DNA of 48,130 bases. Source: Clostridiales bacterium (lineage in GTDB: Bacteria > Bacillota > Clostridia > Oscillospirales > Oscillospiraceae). Shown here in pieces: positions 24,906 to 33,288 of the stretch. The first letter of the stretch is position 1; each line of letters starts with the position of its first letter. The notes below the pieces were generated by a model. That model was not told where the DNA came from. It did no database searches and was given only the letters and a program-made list of their open reading frames with translations. The position numbers and the translations under genes were made by a program. The DNA is taken from NCBI GenBank assembly GCA_022787565.1, contig JALFVN010000052.1:1-48130 (forward strand), in the 5' to 3' direction.

Positions 24906-25805
24906 TTATACCGGATAACGCCAGGGATGGTCCGCAAGCAAAGCATAAAAATTGTTTTTGAAAAGCTCTATGCTCTCTTCCTGCTCGGCGTGTTTTACCC
25001 GGCGTGTGAGCATGTAGCATGTCCGGTCAGGAGGCGGATCGGTGAAGCGGTGGAGCTTCATTCCCCTCTCCTCATGCAGGCTGATGGCCACAGACATGGG
25101 ACACATGGCCCAGCTTTTTTCGCTGCACATAAAATTGATCAGCAGAGCGGAGGAGTTCACCTTGGCAAAGGGCTGCCTGAACCGTGGCCACCACTCGTCA
25201 TGCCACTGGGCCAGATTGCTGTCCCAGGAGAAAAACACTTCGTTCCCCTTATCCAGGGAGACCGGCGATATGTTTTCCTCCTCATAAACGCTGTCCTTCA
25301 GCGAAATCATGACGACCGGCTCCCGGAATACCGGCTCAGCGGACAGTTCGTTGAAATGGACCGGGAAAAAAGCAAAGCCGATATCCAGTTCCCGGGAAAC
25401 CAGGCGCCGGTAGATTTCCTGCGAGTGGAAAGAAAAACATTCCAGCGGAAGCTCCGGGTTCTTTTTCCGGATCTCTGGCAGTATTGGCCTGAGCAGATAT
25501 TGGTTTACACTGTCCAGCCCACCGATATTGAGCTTGCGGTATGGGGTAAGCTGGTTGAAGCTGCGCATACTGTCATCCAGATCCAGCCAACGCTGGGCCA
25601 GGGAGTAAAAGCGCTCTCCGTCCGTCGTCAGAGTCACTTTTTTTATGCCCTTTTTCCGGTTGAACAGACGGACGCCCAGATAGTCCTCCAGGGTTTTCAA
25701 CCGATGGCTGATCGTCGATTGGGAAGTATACATCATCTCCGCTGTCTCGGAAATGGTATGAAATTCCGAAATCATCAGAAAGGTCTCAATAAGCTCCCGC
25801 TCCAT
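24906..25805 (-). CDS. LysR-family regulator 2, paralogue of regulator 1
   Basis: A 299-residue LysR regulator with an N-terminal helix-turn-helix (about 3-60; SQSTISHRLKTLE) and an effector-binding domain (about 85-290). It repeats the signature blocks of regulator 1: S-V-N-Q-Y-L-L, F-H-S-Q-E-I-Y and DIGFAFFP. The two therefore arose by duplication and probably sense related compounds. It is divergent from the second DUF6282-like gene with a 138-bp gap that holds a GATAT-N12-ATATC site. ATG at 25805 was chosen because of GGAGGAG upstream; the longer reading frame lacks such a site. Confidence 0.92.
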   Translation of the reverse strand: MERELIETFLMISEFHTISETAEMMYTSQSTISHRLKTLEDYLGVRLFNRKKGIKKVTLTTDGERFYSLAQRWLDLDDSMRSFNQLTPYRKLNIGGLDSVNQYLLRPILPEIRKKNPELPLECFSFHSQEIYRRLVSRELDIGFAFFPVHFNELSAEPVFREPVVMISLKDSVYEEENISPVSLDKGNEVFFSWDSNLAQWHDEWWPRFRQPFAKVNSSALLINFMCSEKSWAMCPMSVAISLHEERGMKLHRFTDPPPDRTCYMLTRRVKHAEQEESIELFKNNFYALLADHPWRYPV

Positions 25806-25842
25806 AAACGCTTCTCCTCCGTAAATAAATACCAATTTCATT

Positions 25843-25896
25843 GATATATTATAGCGTTAATATCTATTTGTCAATATAATTTCTCCATGCTATAAT
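25843..25896 (+). promoter_or_regulatory. Operator and promoter of the second DUF6282-like gene
   Basis: TTGTCA (25868-25873) and TATAAT (25891-25896) with a 17-bp spacer. GATAT (25843-25847), 12 bp, ATATC (25860-25864) lies directly upstream, ending 3 bp before the -35 box, the same geometry as at 21155-21185. Confidence 0.75.
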
Positions 25897-25943
25897 ATCC
25901 GCAGAACCAAAAAAGTCAACATGCAGGATAAGGAGGAAAAACT

Positions 25944-26846
25944 ATGACACCTGCTGAAATTTTACGCGGCGCATGCGACATGCATGTACACAGCGGCCCT
26001 GCGCTTGTGGCCCGCGGTGTAGACCATGTTGAAGCGGTCCGTGCCTGTGCCGAGGCAGGCATGAGAGCCCTGGTGATCAAAGACCAGCACGTCCCCTCCG
26101 GCAACATTGCGCAGATTGTTCAAAAGTACTTTGTCAAAGAAGAGGAGAACTTCAATGTTTACGGCGGTCTGATCCTGGGAAATACCCAGGGGGGGATCAA
26201 TCCCGCTGTTGTTGAGGCTGCCATCGGTTATGACACCAAGATCATCTGGATGCCTGTGCTCTCTTCCCAGTACCATAAGGAGCGCACCGCGCTGATGAAC
26301 GCCGCGGCAACTTCTACCCTTCCCAAGCCCAAGTACCCCCTGAAATTCAACCCGCCTCAGACCATCCTTGACAGCTGCGGAAAGCTGCTGCCTGAGGTGT
26401 GCGATATTCTCCAGCTCATTGCCGACGCGGATATTGTGCTTGCTACCGGTCACCTCAATCCCAAAACCGAGATTCCTCCCCTGCTTGACGAAGCAGTCAA
26501 GCGCGGCGTAAAGAAAATCGTGATCACACACCCGGAGTTCTTTAAGGATCACAGTCTTGAGGAAATGCGGGCCTATTCCGACGCCGGCTTCTATGTGGAG
26601 CATATTCTGGCAACCATTTATTCCAAAAAGCAGACCTATGATGATCTTTACCAGCTCATTGCGGAAGGCGGCGAGCATGTGATCATCTCCAGCGATCTGG
26701 GGCAGGTAGGCCGTCCCAATCCTGTTGTTGGCCTGACCGCTTTCATCGAAGAAATGCAGAAGCGGGGCATGTCCGATGAGACGCTCCGCAGGATCATGAG
26801 TGTAAACCAGCGCAAACTCTTAAATCTTGAACCGCTTGCGGACTGA
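25944..26846 (+). CDS. DUF6282-like metal-dependent-hydrolase fold protein (second copy)
   Basis: A 300-residue protein opening with C-D-M-H-V-H-S-G-P (Asp12, His14, His16). It shares with the first copy (16577-17464) the HxH strand, a lysine-aspartate/glutamine-histidine segment (VIKDQHVPSG, about 44-53), GNTQGGINP versus NSVGGINVY, a T-G-H motif and the terminal region with ISSDLGQ versus IDSDMGQ. The second copy retains the putative metal-binding histidines (TGHLNP, THPEFF). AAGGAGG lies eight bases before ATG. It is followed after 23 bp by a D-2-hydroxyacid dehydrogenase gene and both appear to be controlled by LysR regulator 2. The reaction is not known to me. Confidence 0.65.
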   Translation: MTPAEILRGACDMHVHSGPALVARGVDHVEAVRACAEAGMRALVIKDQHVPSGNIAQIVQKYFVKEEENFNVYGGLILGNTQGGINPAVVEAAIGYDTKIIWMPVLSSQYHKERTALMNAAATSTLPKPKYPLKFNPPQTILDSCGKLLPEVCDILQLIADADIVLATGHLNPKTEIPPLLDEAVKRGVKKIVITHPEFFKDHSLEEMRAYSDAGFYVEHILATIYSKKQTYDDLYQLIAEGGEHVIISSDLGQVGRPNPVVGLTAFIEEMQKRGMSDETLRRIMSVNQRKLLNLEPLAD

Positions 26847-26869
26847 CAGGAGAAAAAGGGGATTAAAAA

Positions 26870-27859
26870 ATGAAAGAAAGAAATATTTTATATATGGACA
26901 AGGCTCCTGACGCCTATGTGGAAGTCCTGGAAAAAGTTAAGCCCGAGGGCTTTAATCTTTGGTACTGGGACAAAATGACGGAAGAGGAGCGGGAGGAAAA
27001 ACTTCCCCAGGTCCATTACACCATCAACACCACCTTCCGCATCAAACGTGAACTGATGGAGAAGGCAACAAGCCTGAGAATGATCCAGCGCACAGGCGTT
27101 GGGATCAACAACATCGACATGGACTGCGCAAATGAGCTGAACATCCCGGTGGCTATCGTTCCCCGGGGCAACGGTGTGGCTGTTGCGGAATTCGAAATCC
27201 TGCAGATGCTTGCCCTCCTGCGGAATCTGCGTGAGCTTGAAGCAGACACCAAAGCCGGACTCTGGCCCAATTTCAAATACAGAGACGTCTCCTACGAGCT
27301 TGACGGAAAAACACTGGGCTTTATCGGCTTCGGTTACATTGCCAGAGAGGTGGCCCGGCGTGCTCTTGCTTTCGGCGTAAAGGTCATTTACTTTGACCTG
27401 GTTCGGGCTCCTGAGGAAGTGGAAAAAGAATTTAACGCCACCTACATGTCCAAAGAGGACGTTTTGAGAAACTGCGACATCTTCTGCATCATGGTTCCTC
27501 TGGTGCCTGAAAACCGCAACATGATCGCCATGAACGAGCTGAAGCTCATGAAGAAGAACGCCATCATCTGCAACTGTGACAGAGGTTACCTCATCAACGA
27601 GGACGACCTTTATACTGCCCTGACCACCGGCATGATCGCAGGCGCCGCCATTGACACATGGGCCGACGAGCCTGTGGATCGGGTCATCCCCATGTTCCAG
27701 CTGAAGAATGTCATCGCAACTCCCCACGCCTCTCCCGGAACCATCGACACCTTCCGTAAGTGCGTCACGCAGGCTCTCGACAACATTGTCCGCGCGGAAA
27801 GCACCGGAGATCCCATTGATATCCGCGGTACTGCCAAAAAGCCCAGAGAAGTCGATTGA
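26870..27859 (+). CDS. D-isomer-specific 2-hydroxyacid dehydrogenase
   Basis: A 329-residue NAD(P)-dependent dehydrogenase of the D-2-hydroxyacid family (phosphoglycerate/glyoxylate/hydroxypyruvate reductase type). The nucleotide-binding loop is G-F-G-Y-I-A at 153-158 with Asp176 after strand 2, which favours NAD. The catalytic set is present: Arg238 in C-D-R-G-Y, Glu267 in D-E-P and His286 in T-P-H-A-S. It reduces a 2-oxo acid to the D-hydroxy acid or the reverse. It lies 23 bp downstream of the DUF6282-like gene and ends at a strong terminator. In a pathway with an HpaI aldolase, a 2-oxo acid or hydroxypyruvate-like compound would be a natural substrate; this is inference. Confidence 0.88.
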   Translation: MKERNILYMDKAPDAYVEVLEKVKPEGFNLWYWDKMTEEEREEKLPQVHYTINTTFRIKRELMEKATSLRMIQRTGVGINNIDMDCANELNIPVAIVPRGNGVAVAEFEILQMLALLRNLRELEADTKAGLWPNFKYRDVSYELDGKTLGFIGFGYIAREVARRALAFGVKVIYFDLVRAPEEVEKEFNATYMSKEDVLRNCDIFCIMVPLVPENRNMIAMNELKLMKKNAIICNCDRGYLINEDDLYTALTTGMIAGAAIDTWADEPVDRVIPMFQLKNVIATPHASPGTIDTFRKCVTQALDNIVRAESTGDPIDIRGTAKKPREVD

Positions 27860-27877
27860 TCTGATCGGTTTCATCAT

Positions 27878-27919
27878 AAAAAAAGAACTTCCGTCCGAAA
27901 AGACGGAAGTTCTTTTTTT
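27878..27919. terminator. Strong bidirectional terminator between the dehydrogenase and rnfB
   Basis: An 18-bp stem (A7-GAACTTCCGTC / GACGGAAGTTC-T7) around a CGAAAA loop. A7 and T7 give a U-tract on either strand. It closes both the catabolic operon on the plus strand and the rnf operon on the minus strand. Confidence 0.92.
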
Positions 27920-27935
27920 ATGAAACAGGTGAAGC

Positions 27936-28730
27936 TTAGCCGAAGTAGTTGATGATGTGGCGGGGGCAGATATCGGCACAGTGGCCGCACTGAACACACT
28001 TGGTCACGTCCACAACCGCCAGATTGTCCTTGACCACAATGGCGTCTGCCGGGCACTCGCGCTGGCACTTCATGCAGCCGATGCAGCCGAAGTCGCACAT
28101 CTTCATGACCTTTGCGCCCTTGTCCTTGTTGCCGCAGGCGGGCATGATCTTCTGGCTCTCGGGAATCAGCTGGATGATGCTCTTGGGGCAGGCGTCTGCG
28201 CAGGAGCCGCAGCCTACGCACTTGGAGCGGTCCACCTTGGCAACGCCGTCCACGATGTGGATGGCGTCAAACTGGCAGGCGCGGGTGCAGTTGCCCAGAC
28301 CGATGCAGGCGAAGGTGCAGGTCTTGTTGCTCTTGCCGCCGAAGAGCATGGCGGCGCGGCAGTCCACGGGGCCGGAGTAGTTGAAGCGCATCTCCGCATG
28401 GCCGGTAGTGCCGGAGCAGGGCACGAAAGCCACCATCTTCTCGGCAGCACCGGCAGAAACGCCCATGATCTCGGCAATCTTAGCAGCAGCCTCAGCGCCG
28501 CCGGCTACACAGCGGTTGGTGGGCGCTTCGCCCTTGGCCACAGCGGCGGCATAGCCGTCACAGCCGGGATAGCCGCAGCCGCCGCAGTTTGCGCCGGCCA
28601 GGCACTCTCTGACGGCCTCCTGACGGGGGTCAACTTCCACATGGAAGATCTTGGCCGCGAAGGCCAGGATCGCGCCGAACAGAGCGCCCAGAGCGCCCAG
28701 AACGGCAACGGAGAGAAGTATTGTTTTCAT
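27936..28730 (-). CDS. Rnf complex subunit RnfB (ferredoxin-docking Fe-S protein)
   Basis: A 264-residue protein with an N-terminal membrane helix (about 1-27), the Rnf-type cluster C-x2-C-x4-C at Cys49, Cys52 and Cys57 with Cys74, and a C-terminal string of ferredoxin-type CxxCxxC motifs (CIGLGNC, CVGCGSC, CIGCMKC, CVQCGHC). It takes electrons from reduced ferredoxin and passes them into the complex, which pumps Na+ or H+ and reduces NAD+. Last gene of the order C-D-G-E-A-B, the common clostridial order. It ends 17 bp from the strong terminator at 27878-27919. Confidence 0.96.
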   Translation of the reverse strand: MKTILLSVAVLGALGALFGAILAFAAKIFHVEVDPRQEAVRECLAGANCGGCGYPGCDGYAAAVAKGEAPTNRCVAGGAEAAAKIAEIMGVSAGAAEKMVAFVPCSGTTGHAEMRFNYSGPVDCRAAMLFGGKSNKTCTFACIGLGNCTRACQFDAIHIVDGVAKVDRSKCVGCGSCADACPKSIIQLIPESQKIMPACGNKDKGAKVMKMCDFGCIGCMKCQRECPADAIVVKDNLAVVDVTKCVQCGHCADICPRHIINYFG

Positions 28731-28745
28731 ATCAGTACGCCCTCC

Positions 28746-29330
28746 TTAGAAAATCTTCATGCCGCTGAAGCCCATAAAAGCCAGGGCCAGCAGGCCGGCA
28801 GAGACCAGACAAATGGGGAAGCCCTCAAAGCACTCAGGGTACTCGGAGAAGTCCACACGTTCACGCACGCTGGCAAACAGAACGATAGCCAGCATAAAGC
28901 CCAGGCCGCCGGTGATGCCGTAAACCACGGACTCGATGAAGTTGTAGTGGTTCTGCACGTTCAGCAGCACCACGCCCAGAACGGCGCAGTTGGTGGTGAT
29001 CAGGGGCAGATAAATGCCCAGTGCGGAGTACAGGGAGGGAATCATCTTTTTCAGGAACATCTCCACAAACTGAACCAGAGAGGCAATGACCAGAATAAAG
29101 GCCAGCGTCTCCAGGAAGTCAAGGCCCAGAGGGATGAGAATGTAGGTGTCGATGACCCAGCAGATGGCAGAGGCAAGTCCCATGACAAACACAACAGCCA
29201 GGCCCATGCCGGTTGCAGTCTCCACCTTGGAGGAGCAGCCCAGGAAGGGACAGCAGCCAAGGAACTGGGAGAAGATAAAGTTATTGACCAGGATCGCGCC
29301 AAGGGAGATGGAAATGATGTTGGTAAGCAT
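28746..29330 (-). CDS. Rnf complex subunit RnfA
   Basis: A 194-residue membrane protein with six segments; it contains the conserved C-P-F-L-G-C segment (about residues 26-31) and the matching T-N-C-A motif (about 115-118), whose cysteines in RnfA/RnfE ligate a [2Fe-2S] cluster in the membrane. It forms the central ion-translocating pair with RnfE. The start overlaps the rnfE stop (TAATG), so the two are translationally coupled. Confidence 0.95.
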   Translation of the reverse strand: MLTNIISISLGAILVNNFIFSQFLGCCPFLGCSSKVETATGMGLAVVFVMGLASAICWVIDTYILIPLGLDFLETLAFILVIASLVQFVEMFLKKMIPSLYSALGIYLPLITTNCAVLGVVLLNVQNHYNFIESVVYGITGGLGFMLAIVLFASVRERVDFSEYPECFEGFPICLVSAGLLALAFMGFSGMKIF

Positions 29331-30022
29331 TATTCTTCACCCTCCTTTACAGCTTTTGCCGCCGCTTCTTTTTTCTTGGCGGATTTTTTGAGCATGTACT
29401 GCATCAGGGCGATGAGCAGGCCCAAGGTAATAAAGCCGCCGAAGGGCAGGAGCATAATGGTGGCGCCGTAGTCGGCGGAGAAGAGCTCAATACCGCCGCC
29501 GGTACCGTCCATGGTGATCTTAAAGCCGTTGGCAACGTCAATCAGGCCGGTGCCGAACTTGCCGCTGCCCACCAGCTCACGGAATACACACATGATGATC
29601 AGCACTACGGTGTAGCCCAGCCCCTGGAAGATGCCGTCGAAGAAGGAGGCACCGATGGGGTTCTTCTGGCAGAAAGCCTCGGCACGGCCGATGATGATGC
29701 AGTTGACAACGATCAGAGGGATAAACACGCCCAGCGCCTCGCTGAGAGCGGGTATATAGGCCTTCAGCAGCAGGTCAACAATGGTGACAAAGCCTGCGAT
29801 AATGACAACGAAGATGGCCAGACGGATCTCGTTGGGGATGATCTTACGGATGGCGGAGACCACCACGTTGCAGCAGGTAAGGATGATGAGAACGGACAGA
29901 CCCATGCCGACGCCGTTGAAGAGCGTGGTGGTAATGGCCATGGTGGCGCACATACCGATCAGCTGCACCAGAACGGGGTTGTTGGTAATGAGGCCTTCCT
30001 TGAACTGTTTTTTGATATTCAT
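29330..30022 (-). CDS. Rnf complex subunit RnfE
   Basis: A 230-residue membrane protein, inverted homologue of RnfA. Conserved features are NPVLVQLIGMC (about 15-25), TCCNVVVSA (about 54-62) and VNCIIIGRAEAF (about 107-118), the last two carrying the cluster cysteines. A charged Lys/Glu-rich tail follows the final segment. It is translated from a GGAGG site 15 bp after rnfG and overlaps rnfA. Confidence 0.95.
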   Translation of the reverse strand: MNIKKQFKEGLITNNPVLVQLIGMCATMAITTTLFNGVGMGLSVLIILTCCNVVVSAIRKIIPNEIRLAIFVVIIAGFVTIVDLLLKAYIPALSEALGVFIPLIVVNCIIIGRAEAFCQKNPIGASFFDGIFQGLGYTVVLIIMCVFRELVGSGKFGTGLIDVANGFKITMDGTGGGIELFSADYGATIMLLPFGGFITLGLLIALMQYMLKKSAKKKEAAAKAVKEGEE

Positions 30023-30036
30023 TCAGCGTTTCCTCC

Positions 30037-30579
30037 TTAGCCCAAAGATTCGACGACGCTGATGGCATTGGCGGCAGCCTCAGCCACGGAGCGGGAGGTG
30101 ATGGTGGCGCCGGTGAGGGCATCGATGGTGCCGCCAGCCTTGGTGATGGCCATGTTCTTATCCTGGCCAACAAACTGGGCACGCCAAGTTACGCCGACAT
30201 CAGAGGTGCTGGCCGCGTTGGCGCCCAGACCGGAGGTCTCAGCGTGGGAGATGATGGAGATACCCGTGCATTTATAATCGTTATCCACGCCCACCACCAT
30301 GGTGATGTTGCCCTGGGCGCCGGAGAAACTGGTCTTGACCACATAGCCCTCGCCGCCGGTGGCCTTGCTGATGCTGTCAATATTGGAATAGGCGCTCAGA
30401 TCAAGTTCCAGTTCCTCGTAGCCTTCGGAGGGCAGCACCGCAGCATAGGCTTTTGCAGTCTTAATTTGTTTCTGTTCTTCGATGCGGTCCTTGGTGACCT
30501 CATTGACCACGCCCAGAACGCCGGCAACAATGGCAGAAATCAGGAAAAGGATCAGGGTAAGCTTCAGTATCTTTTTCAT
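30037..30579 (-). CDS. Rnf complex subunit RnfG (covalent-flavin protein)
   Basis: A 180-residue protein with one N-terminal membrane anchor (about 5-25) and an extracytoplasmic FMN-binding domain. The flavinylation motif is T-G-A-T at 156-159, where Thr159 should carry FMN through a phosphodiester bond. It passes electrons on the outer face of the membrane. Its start overlaps the rnfD stop by 4 bp. No dedicated flavin transferase (ApbE) gene is seen in the window. Confidence 0.95.
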   Translation of the reverse strand: MKKILKLTLILFLISAIVAGVLGVVNEVTKDRIEEQKQIKTAKAYAAVLPSEGYEELELDLSAYSNIDSISKATGGEGYVVKTSFSGAQGNITMVVGVDNDYKCTGISIISHAETSGLGANAASTSDVGVTWRAQFVGQDKNMAITKAGGTIDALTGATITSRSVAEAAANAISVVESLG

Positions 30580-31616
30580 TTCGCCGCCTCCTTTGCCGCT
30601 TTCTTTGCCGCTTTCTCGGCCTTGATGTCTTCCTTGCTGACACCGAACTGGTGGCGGTGGAAGGCCTTGTCAATGGCCCAGGAGCAGAGGTTCATGATGA
30701 GGATGGCATAGGACACGCCCTCGGGGAAGCCGCCGAAATAGCGGATCAGCACGGTCAGCGCGCCGCAGCCTGCGCCGAACAGCAGCTGGCCGTTGAGAGT
30801 AACGGGGCTGGTGGCGTAGTCGGTGGCCATGAAGATGGCGCCCAGCATCAGGCCGCCGGAGAGGACGTTATAGAGCATCCAGTCCACACGGCCGTAGCCC
30901 TGATAGCCAAAGATCAGGCAGAGGACAGCCACGGTGCCCACAAAAGACACGGGGATGCGCCAGGAGATGACCTTGCGGGCAATCAGGTACACACCACCGA
31001 TGATCAGCGCAAGGGCGCTGATCTCGCCGATGCAGCCGGGTACCTTGCCGATAAGCAGGTCCACAAAGCTGTAATACTCGGGCATAGCGCCGCTGTCGTA
31101 CAGGAAAGCCAGCGGGGTCGCCATGGTTGCCGCGTCGACACTGCCCTTAAGGGCCCGGGGCACCAGGTACTCGCCGCTCATGATGGCCGCGTAGGAGGCC
31201 AGCAGGAAGGCGCGGCCTGCCAGGGCGGGGTTCAAAAAGTTCTTGCCGATGCCGCCGTAGAGCTGCTTTACCACCACGATGGCAAAGAAAGTGCCGATGA
31301 CGGGCAGCCACCAGGGTGCGTTGGGAGGCAGGACCAGGGCCAGCAGCATACCGGTGACGCAGGCGGACAGGTCGCCGATGGTGCTGTGCTTTTTCAGAAG
31401 CTTGCGGTAGCCCCACTCGAAGAACACGGCAGAGGCCACGGAAACAGCGATGACCAGCAGGGGGTATGCGCCGAACTGCCATACCGCCACAGCAACGGCG
31501 GGGAGCAGAGCGATCATCACGTCCAGCATGATGCGGCGGGTGTCGGTATTGGTCCTGACCTGCGGCTGGTACGCTACGTCAAGAACGATTCTTTCTTTTT
31601 TATCGTTATTGCTCAT
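30576..31616 (-). CDS. Rnf complex subunit RnfD
   Basis: A 346-residue membrane protein with about nine or ten segments, homologous to NqrB. The region that carries the covalent FMN reads D-A-A-T-M-A-T-P-L (161-169); Thr167 is at the place of the flavinylated threonine, but the usual S/T-G-A-T-P-L is changed to M-A-T-P-L. The C-terminus is an Ala/Lys-rich tail. Four-base overlaps with rnfC and rnfG show tight coupling. Confidence 0.93.
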   Translation of the reverse strand: MSNNDKKERIVLDVAYQPQVRTNTDTRRIMLDVMIALLPAVAVAVWQFGAYPLLVIAVSVASAVFFEWGYRKLLKKHSTIGDLSACVTGMLLALVLPPNAPWWLPVIGTFFAIVVVKQLYGGIGKNFLNPALAGRAFLLASYAAIMSGEYLVPRALKGSVDAATMATPLAFLYDSGAMPEYYSFVDLLIGKVPGCIGEISALALIIGGVYLIARKVISWRIPVSFVGTVAVLCLIFGYQGYGRVDWMLYNVLSGGLMLGAIFMATDYATSPVTLNGQLLFGAGCGALTVLIRYFGGFPEGVSYAILIMNLCSWAIDKAFHRHQFGVSKEDIKAEKAAKKAAKEAAK

Positions 31617-32977
31617 TGCTTTGCCTCCTTTGCTGCGGCTGCGGCGGCTTCAGCCTCGGCCTTTGCCTTTTCTTTCATTTGCTTGGCCTGGAACATCAGC
31701 TTTGCGGTCTTGAATGCGTGGGTCAGAGGCATTCTGGCGGGGCAGTTGAACGCGCAGCTGCCGCACTCGAAGCAGTCGGTGATATGGTATTTCGCCATGT
31801 TCTCAAAGTCGCCCTTGCTGTAGTACATGTACATGAACACGGGCTCCAGATTCATGGGGCACACGGTGATGCACTTGCCGCAGCGGATGCAGGTGGGGTT
31901 CTCCACATGCTTATCCTCTTCCTCGGTGAAGAACAGGACGCCGGAGGTACCCTTGATGTTGGGCGCGTCAAAGCTGGTGGCGCAGATGCCCATCATGGGT
32001 CCGCCCAGAACGATCTTGCGGGGCGTCTTGACAAAGCCGCCGCACTGCTCGGCCAGATAGCCGAAGGGGGTACCCACGCGGGTCAGACCGTTGACGGGAG
32101 CCTTCAGCGCGCTGCCGGCCACGGTGACGATACGCTCGATGACGGGCTTGCCCTCGTAGCAGGCCTGGTAGATGGCGTAGCAGGTACGGGTGCTGACCAC
32201 GTTGCAGCCCACGCCGGAGGGAATACCGCCGGGCTTGACCTCGCGGCCGGTAACGGCGTTGACCTGCATCTTCTCAGCGCCCTGGGGATACTTGACCTCT
32301 TCGGGGACGATCTCGATGCCGTACTTTTCGGGGTGGAGAGAGTTGAGCAGATCGATGGCGTCCTGCTTGTTCTTCTCGATGCCGTAGTAGGCCTTGTCAA
32401 CGCAGCTTGCGATGCGCACAAGCTCAATGCCCTTGAGAAGCTGCTCAGGGTAGTTGAGCATGGTCAGGTGGTCGCCGTTCAGATAGGGCTCGCACTCGGC
32501 GCCGTTGATAATGAGCTTATCCACCTTGCCGATACCGCCGCGGATCTTGAAGGCCGTGGGGAACATTGCGCCGCCCATGCCGACCACGCCGGCCTCGCGG
32601 ATACGCTCCAGAATGGCCTCGGAGTCCTTCAGCTGCTCTTCCGTAAGGGGCGCCAGGTCCTCGCATGGGGTGTCCTGATAGTCGTTTTCGATAACGACGG
32701 ACATGATCATATCTCCCAGGGGGTGGGGTCTGGGCTCTACAGCCACCACCTTGCCGGAAACGGAGGCATGAACCGGAGCAGAAACCGGCGCAGGGTTATC
32801 ACCGATCTTCTGACCCATTTTTACATAGTCGCCGACCTGAACAACAGGCTTGCAGGGAGCGCCTATGTGCTGTGTCAAGGGGATGATTACCTGAGGCGGC
32901 GGTGTAATTACAGAAATGGGAATTTCCGGTGCTTTCATGTAATTGGGGTGTACGCCGCCTTTGAAAGTATGGGACAT
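31613..32977 (-). CDS. Rnf complex subunit RnfC (NADH-side subunit)
   Basis: A 454-residue cytoplasmic subunit. It has the N-terminal barrel-sandwich domain (from FKGGVHP), a nucleotide/flavin-binding middle region with GVVGMGGAMFPTAFK (about 130-144) and INGAECEPYL, an SLBB-type domain, and two [4Fe-4S] motifs near 363-373 and 402-412 (CIRCGKC, CFECGSC). A Lys/Ala-rich tail, typical of RnfC, ends the protein. ATG at 32977 was chosen for GAGGTGAAG upstream and because homology begins there. It is the first gene of the operon and sits behind a promoter region with two palindromes. Confidence 0.95.
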   Translation of the reverse strand: MSHTFKGGVHPNYMKAPEIPISVITPPPQVIIPLTQHIGAPCKPVVQVGDYVKMGQKIGDNPAPVSAPVHASVSGKVVAVEPRPHPLGDMIMSVVIENDYQDTPCEDLAPLTEEQLKDSEAILERIREAGVVGMGGAMFPTAFKIRGGIGKVDKLIINGAECEPYLNGDHLTMLNYPEQLLKGIELVRIASCVDKAYYGIEKNKQDAIDLLNSLHPEKYGIEIVPEEVKYPQGAEKMQVNAVTGREVKPGGIPSGVGCNVVSTRTCYAIYQACYEGKPVIERIVTVAGSALKAPVNGLTRVGTPFGYLAEQCGGFVKTPRKIVLGGPMMGICATSFDAPNIKGTSGVLFFTEEEDKHVENPTCIRCGKCITVCPMNLEPVFMYMYYSKGDFENMAKYHITDCFECGSCAFNCPARMPLTHAFKTAKLMFQAKQMKEKAKAEAEAAAAAAKEAKQ

Positions 32978-33008
32978 AAGCTTCACCTCGTCTTTTTTTG
33001 CAAAGATA

Positions 33009-33043
33009 ATAATAGCACATCCGGTCACAAATTGTCTACAATT
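33009..33043 (-). promoter_or_regulatory. Probable rnf promoter with inverted repeats
   Basis: On the minus strand TAGACA (33033-33038) and TATTAT (33009-33014) are 18 bp apart, 31 bp before the rnfC start codon. The -35 region is covered by the inverted repeat AATTGT-CT-ACAATT (33030-33043), and TTGTGA, resembling one half of a Rex box, lies in the spacer. Further upstream TTGTCA-A-TGACAA (33101-33113) is another palindrome beside TTGACA. Confidence 0.5.
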
Positions 33044-33235
33044 AATGGCTGGAAAACCGGCTTTTTGAAAAGATAAGTTATTAACGAGCATGTCAATTGC
33101 TTGTCAATGACAAAATATTTAACTTTTTTTGTAAAATTTTTATTCTCCGAATTTTTCCTCCGGCATTTTTGTGCGTATAACATTTTTTTAACGTTTTGAA
33201 CCTTTTTCTTTCTGCTGAATTGTATGTGGCAGGGC

Positions 33236-33277
33236 ACAAAAAAATATCCATCGGAACGCGGATGGCGTTCCGATGGA
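33236..33277 (-). terminator. Terminator of the flavodiiron gene
   Basis: A 12-bp stem (CCATCGGAACGC / GCGTTCCGATGG, loop GGATG) with a T7 run on the minus strand, starting 12 bp after the stop of the gene at 33289. Confidence 0.88.
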
Positions 33278-33288
33278 AAGAACGTTTC

